Below are positions 62,020 to 64,000 of a stretch of 64,000 nucleotides of DNA, one piece after another. Position 1 is the stretch's first letter; every line of letters starts with the position of its first letter. The stretch spans positions 3,596,001-3,660,000 of the forward strand of contig NZ_CP019650.1 of assembly GCF_001999945.1 (NCBI RefSeq). The letters are read 5' to 3'. The stretch comes from Microbulbifer agarilyticus (GTDB lineage: Bacteria > Pseudomonadota > Gammaproteobacteria > Pseudomonadales > Cellvibrionaceae). Below the pieces are notes generated by a model, which saw only the letters and a list, made by a program, of their open reading frames with translations, searched no databases and had not been told where the DNA came from. The translations under genes and the position numbers were made by a program.

Positions 62020-63507
62020 TTATGCTGCAGCAGCCTCACCGCTATCCGTTTCGGGCTCGGTTTCAGGCTCACGTACAAAGAATACGGAGATGGCACCACA
62101 CACCATAAACACACCGGCCAACATAATGATGTAGATGGCCTGGTTGTCGAACACGGTCGCTAGGATCGGGCCGGCAACCAGCGCAGACAGGATCTGCGGG
62201 GCGGCGATGGTGAAGTTGAAGATACCCATGTACACACCGGTCTTCGCTGCTGGCAGCGAGTCAGACAGGATCGCGTACGGCATCGCCAGGATGGCGGCCC
62301 AGGCGATACCCACACCGATCATCGGCAGCATCAGGCCAACGGCACCACTCGGTACAGTTACTTCGGTGATCAGCAGGTTCACCTGAGTGGCATCGCCACC
62401 TTTGAACAGTACAAAGCTCATGTAACCCAAGCCACCCAGCAGCAGGGACAGCGCGTACGTCGGCTTGCGGCCAATGGTGTGCGCTACGCGCGCCAGTACG
62501 ATGGAGAAGAGCGCAGCAAACAGGGAGTAAGCGGCAAAGATAATACCCACCCAGTCACCAGCGGCGCCTTTGGCAGCAGCGATGTGCGCGGGGATTTCGC
62601 CAACGGTGGCGAGGTAATCGTGATCAAACCACTTGGCTTCCACACCCCACACGTGCTGGGTGATGGCCGGAGTGGTATACACCCACATAATGAACAGGGA
62701 GAACCAGGAGAAGAACTGCACCACCGCCAGCTGACGCATGGTTTTTGGCATGCTCACCAGCAGGGCGAAGAAACCGGCCAGGCGCTGGGGCAGGGATTTG
62801 CGTTCGGCGCGCTCGCGGGCCACTTCTTCCGCGTCGATACCTTTGTACGCGTTGTACTCTTCCGGCGGATATTCTTTGGTGCGGAACACGGTCCACAGTA
62901 CCGAGCCCAGCAGTACAGAAGCACCAATATAGAAGGCCCAGATAACAGAAGGCGCTACTTCACCGGCCTGCGCGGTATTTTCCAGCCCAATCACGTTGGT
63001 GAGGATGAACGGCAGCATGGAACCCATCACCGCGCCGATGTTGATCAGCAGGGACTGCACCGAGTAACCCACGGTGCGCTGCTCGGAAGGCACCATGTCG
63101 GAAACCAGCGCGCGGAACGGCTGCATGGTGACGTTGAAGGCGGCATCCATCAGCGCCAGCATCACACCACCAAACAGGATGGGTGCAATAAAGGCCACCA
63201 CAATGCTGGCATTCGGCATAAACGCCATACCCAGCGCCGCAGCAATGGCACCAAACAAAATGTAGGGGTTACGACGGCCGAAGCGGCTCCAGGTGCGGTC
63301 AGACGCAGAGCCAACAATCGGCTGTACGAGCAAGCCCATCAACGGCGCTACGATCCAGAACAGGGACAGGGAGTGCAGGTCGGCACCCAGGTCCGACAGG
63401 ATTCGGCTGGCGTTGGCGTTTTGCAGAGCAAAACCAAATTGCACCCCGAGGAAACCGAGGCTGACATTCCACACCTGCCAAAAGGGAAGCTTGGGCTGTT
63501 TCTTCAT
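62020..63507 (-). CDS. MFS sugar transporter, SLC45/maltose-type
   Basis: This 495-residue protein has about twelve membrane helices. [17 protein letters not shown] in the first helix, the [15 protein letters not shown] loop motif (MFS motif A type), [15 protein letters not shown] and [16 protein letters not shown] fit the GPH/SLC45-like sugar transporters that carry maltose or sucrose with protons in marine polysaccharide degraders. A GC-rich segment resembling the malT repeats lies upstream (CCTCCC at 63637 and GGGGGCGG at 63647), but the match is weaker. A remnant of a second copy is at 59514-59689. Confidence 0.85.
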   Translation of the reverse strand: MKKQPKLPFWQVWNVSLGFLGVQFGFALQNANASRILSDLGADLHSLSLFWIVAPLMGLLVQPIVGSASDRTWSRFGRRNPYILFGAIAAALGMAFMPNASIVVAFIAPILFGGVMLALMDAAFNVTMQPFRALVSDMVPSEQRTVGYSVQSLLINIGAVMGSMLPFILTNVIGLENTAQAGEVAPSVIWAFYIGASVLLGSVLWTVFRTKEYPPEEYNAYKGIDAEEVARERAERKSLPQRLAGFFALLVSMPKTMRQLAVVQFFSWFSLFIMWVYTTPAITQHVWGVEAKWFDHDYLATVGEIPAHIAAAKGAAGDWVGIIFAAYSLFAALFSIVLARVAHTIGRKPTYALSLLLGGLGYMSFVLFKGGDATQVNLLITEVTVPSGAVGLMLPMIGVGIAWAAILAMPYAILSDSLPAAKTGVYMGIFNFTIAAPQILSALVAGPILATVFDNQAIYIIMLAGVFMVCGAISVFFVREPETEPETDSGEAAAA

Positions 63508-63861
63508 CGCTGTATTCGCCTGTTTATTGTGGGCTAGCGCACTCGCTGGCCGGCCAATTGCCGCCTGCGCACTGTGCGCTGATTACCGTATTTCTGGTTG
63601 TGGATGAATTCTGTCAGCCATCACAAGCCCAGCCATCCTCCCTAGAGGGGGCGGAGTTGGGGGTACACCCGCCGGAAAAGTGTACAAAATGCCAGCAGCA
63701 CACAAAAACCACAAACACCCATAAAGTCCCTATATTTACACTTTGAATACTTAAAAACGAATAAAGTCCTCATTTAGGGACTAAAAATGAAGTGTTAACA
63801 AAGTCCCACAATTGGGACATAATCGAACAAAAGCGGCTTAAAATCCCATAGAAAGGACATT
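63508..63861. other. Divergent region between the MFS and hipB-like genes (354 bases)
   Basis: The left part carries the MFS promoter and the weak MalT-like segment. The right part, from 63720, is A+T-rich and packed with the operator-like palindromes listed separately. No gene is seen. Confidence 0.5.
63725..63858 (+). promoter_or_regulatory. Operator array (TCC-N8-GGA palindromes) of the hipB-like gene
   Basis: Three sites share GTCC or ATCC, then 8 bases, then GGAC: 63766-63781, 63803-63818 and 63843-63858. A single half-site AGTCCC lies at 63725-63730. E. coli HipB binds TATCC-N8-GGATA, so the spacing is the same. The last site covers the ribosome-binding GAAAGGA, so repression could block both transcription and translation. 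Confidence 0.65.
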
Positions 63862-64000
63862 ATGGACTACATCGCGAAATCCCCTGCCGCCGTTGCCGAG
63901 CTCCTCGGCCAGCGCCTGAAGCAGGCCCGCCTCAACCTCGACCTCACCCAACTGGAGGTGGCCGAGCGTGCCGGCGTGGGCCGCAAAGCGGTAATGAATG
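63862..64000 (+). CDS. HipB-like XRE-family regulator, N-terminal part (3' end outside window)
   Basis: The window ends 46 codons in. The start MDYIAKSPAAVAELLGQRLKQARL, then LDLTQLEVAERAGVGRKAVMN, is a helix-turn-helix of the Cro/C1 type, with TQLEVAERAGVGRKAV forming the two DNA-contact helices. The leader MDYIAKSP resembles starts of HipB-like antitoxins. The operator palindromes with 8-base spacing support that. A HipA kinase gene would be expected next, outside the window. GAAAGGA lies eight bases before the ATG. Confidence 0.75.
   Translation, partial: MDYIAKSPAAVAELLGQRLKQARLNLDLTQLEVAERAGVGRKAVMN

Noticed and set aside
62479..63537. Plus-strand frame of 352 codons opposite the MFS gene
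   Set aside because: The translation is His/Arg/Gln-rich and low in structure, as expected of the antisense of a membrane-protein gene.

Overview
The window looks like chromosomal DNA of a GC-rich marine gammaproteobacterium. The mix points to the Cellvibrionales, for example a Microbulbifer-like polysaccharide degrader: parC, an MvaT-type H-NS protein, large TonB-dependent receptors, a TonB receptor/tryptophan-halogenase/SapC/cupin locus, GH9 and GH13 enzymes with a MalT regulator, and a SLC45-like sugar transporter. This assignment is inferred from gene content. I saw no tRNA, rRNA, CRISPR array, insertion sequence or prophage.

Layout. 1-9.2 kb: end of a DUF2147 gene, an amidohydrolase-OprB porin pair, parC, a DUF2214 membrane protein, an Fe-S photolyase and a small outer-membrane protein. 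9.3-14.9 kb: one very large AsmA/DUF748-like envelope protein built on about twelve cysteine-pair repeats. 15.3-21.4 kb: a flavoprotein fused to a SelD-like domain that seems to have lost its catalytic residues, then NDH-2 and a TonB receptor. 21.4-33.1 kb: a YD-repeat lipoprotein, MvaT-like protein, CBS protein, SLC13 permease and a run of small enzymes (SDR, VOC, DUF2750, YgjP-like, thioesterase, DUF2799, GloC, alpha/beta hydrolase). 33.1-33.5 kb: a candidate structured small RNA. 33.5-40.1 kb: the halogenase/cupin/SapC/TonB receptor locus. 40.4-49.3 kb: GH9 glucanase, MalT and GH13 alpha-glucosidase, interrupted by an A+T-richer two-gene unit shaped like a toxin/immunity pair.

49.8-55.7 kb: an L,D-transpeptidase, then a tightly packed minus-strand set made of bactofilin, a duplicated methyltransferase-like protein, ZorA-like and ZorB-like stator proteins, and a protein with three CxxC pairs. 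It resembles the motor half of Zorya without the known Zorya effectors and is the best candidate for an undescribed system. 56-63.5 kb: a duplicated region. Two 660-residue S9 peptidases flank remnants of an MFS gene and of an AGCS gene start, which shows that an MFS-S9-AGCS unit was duplicated in tandem and then partly deleted. 63.7-64 kb: the start of a HipB-like regulator behind operator-like palindromes with 8-nt spacing.

Working together: the MalT, GH13, MFS and TonB/GH9 genes suit uptake and breakdown of oligosaccharides, and GC-rich inverted repeats resembling MalT boxes lie upstream of malT and the alpha-glucosidase. The S9 peptidases and the AGCS carrier suit use of peptides and amino acids. 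All functional statements are family-level inferences from the sequence alone.
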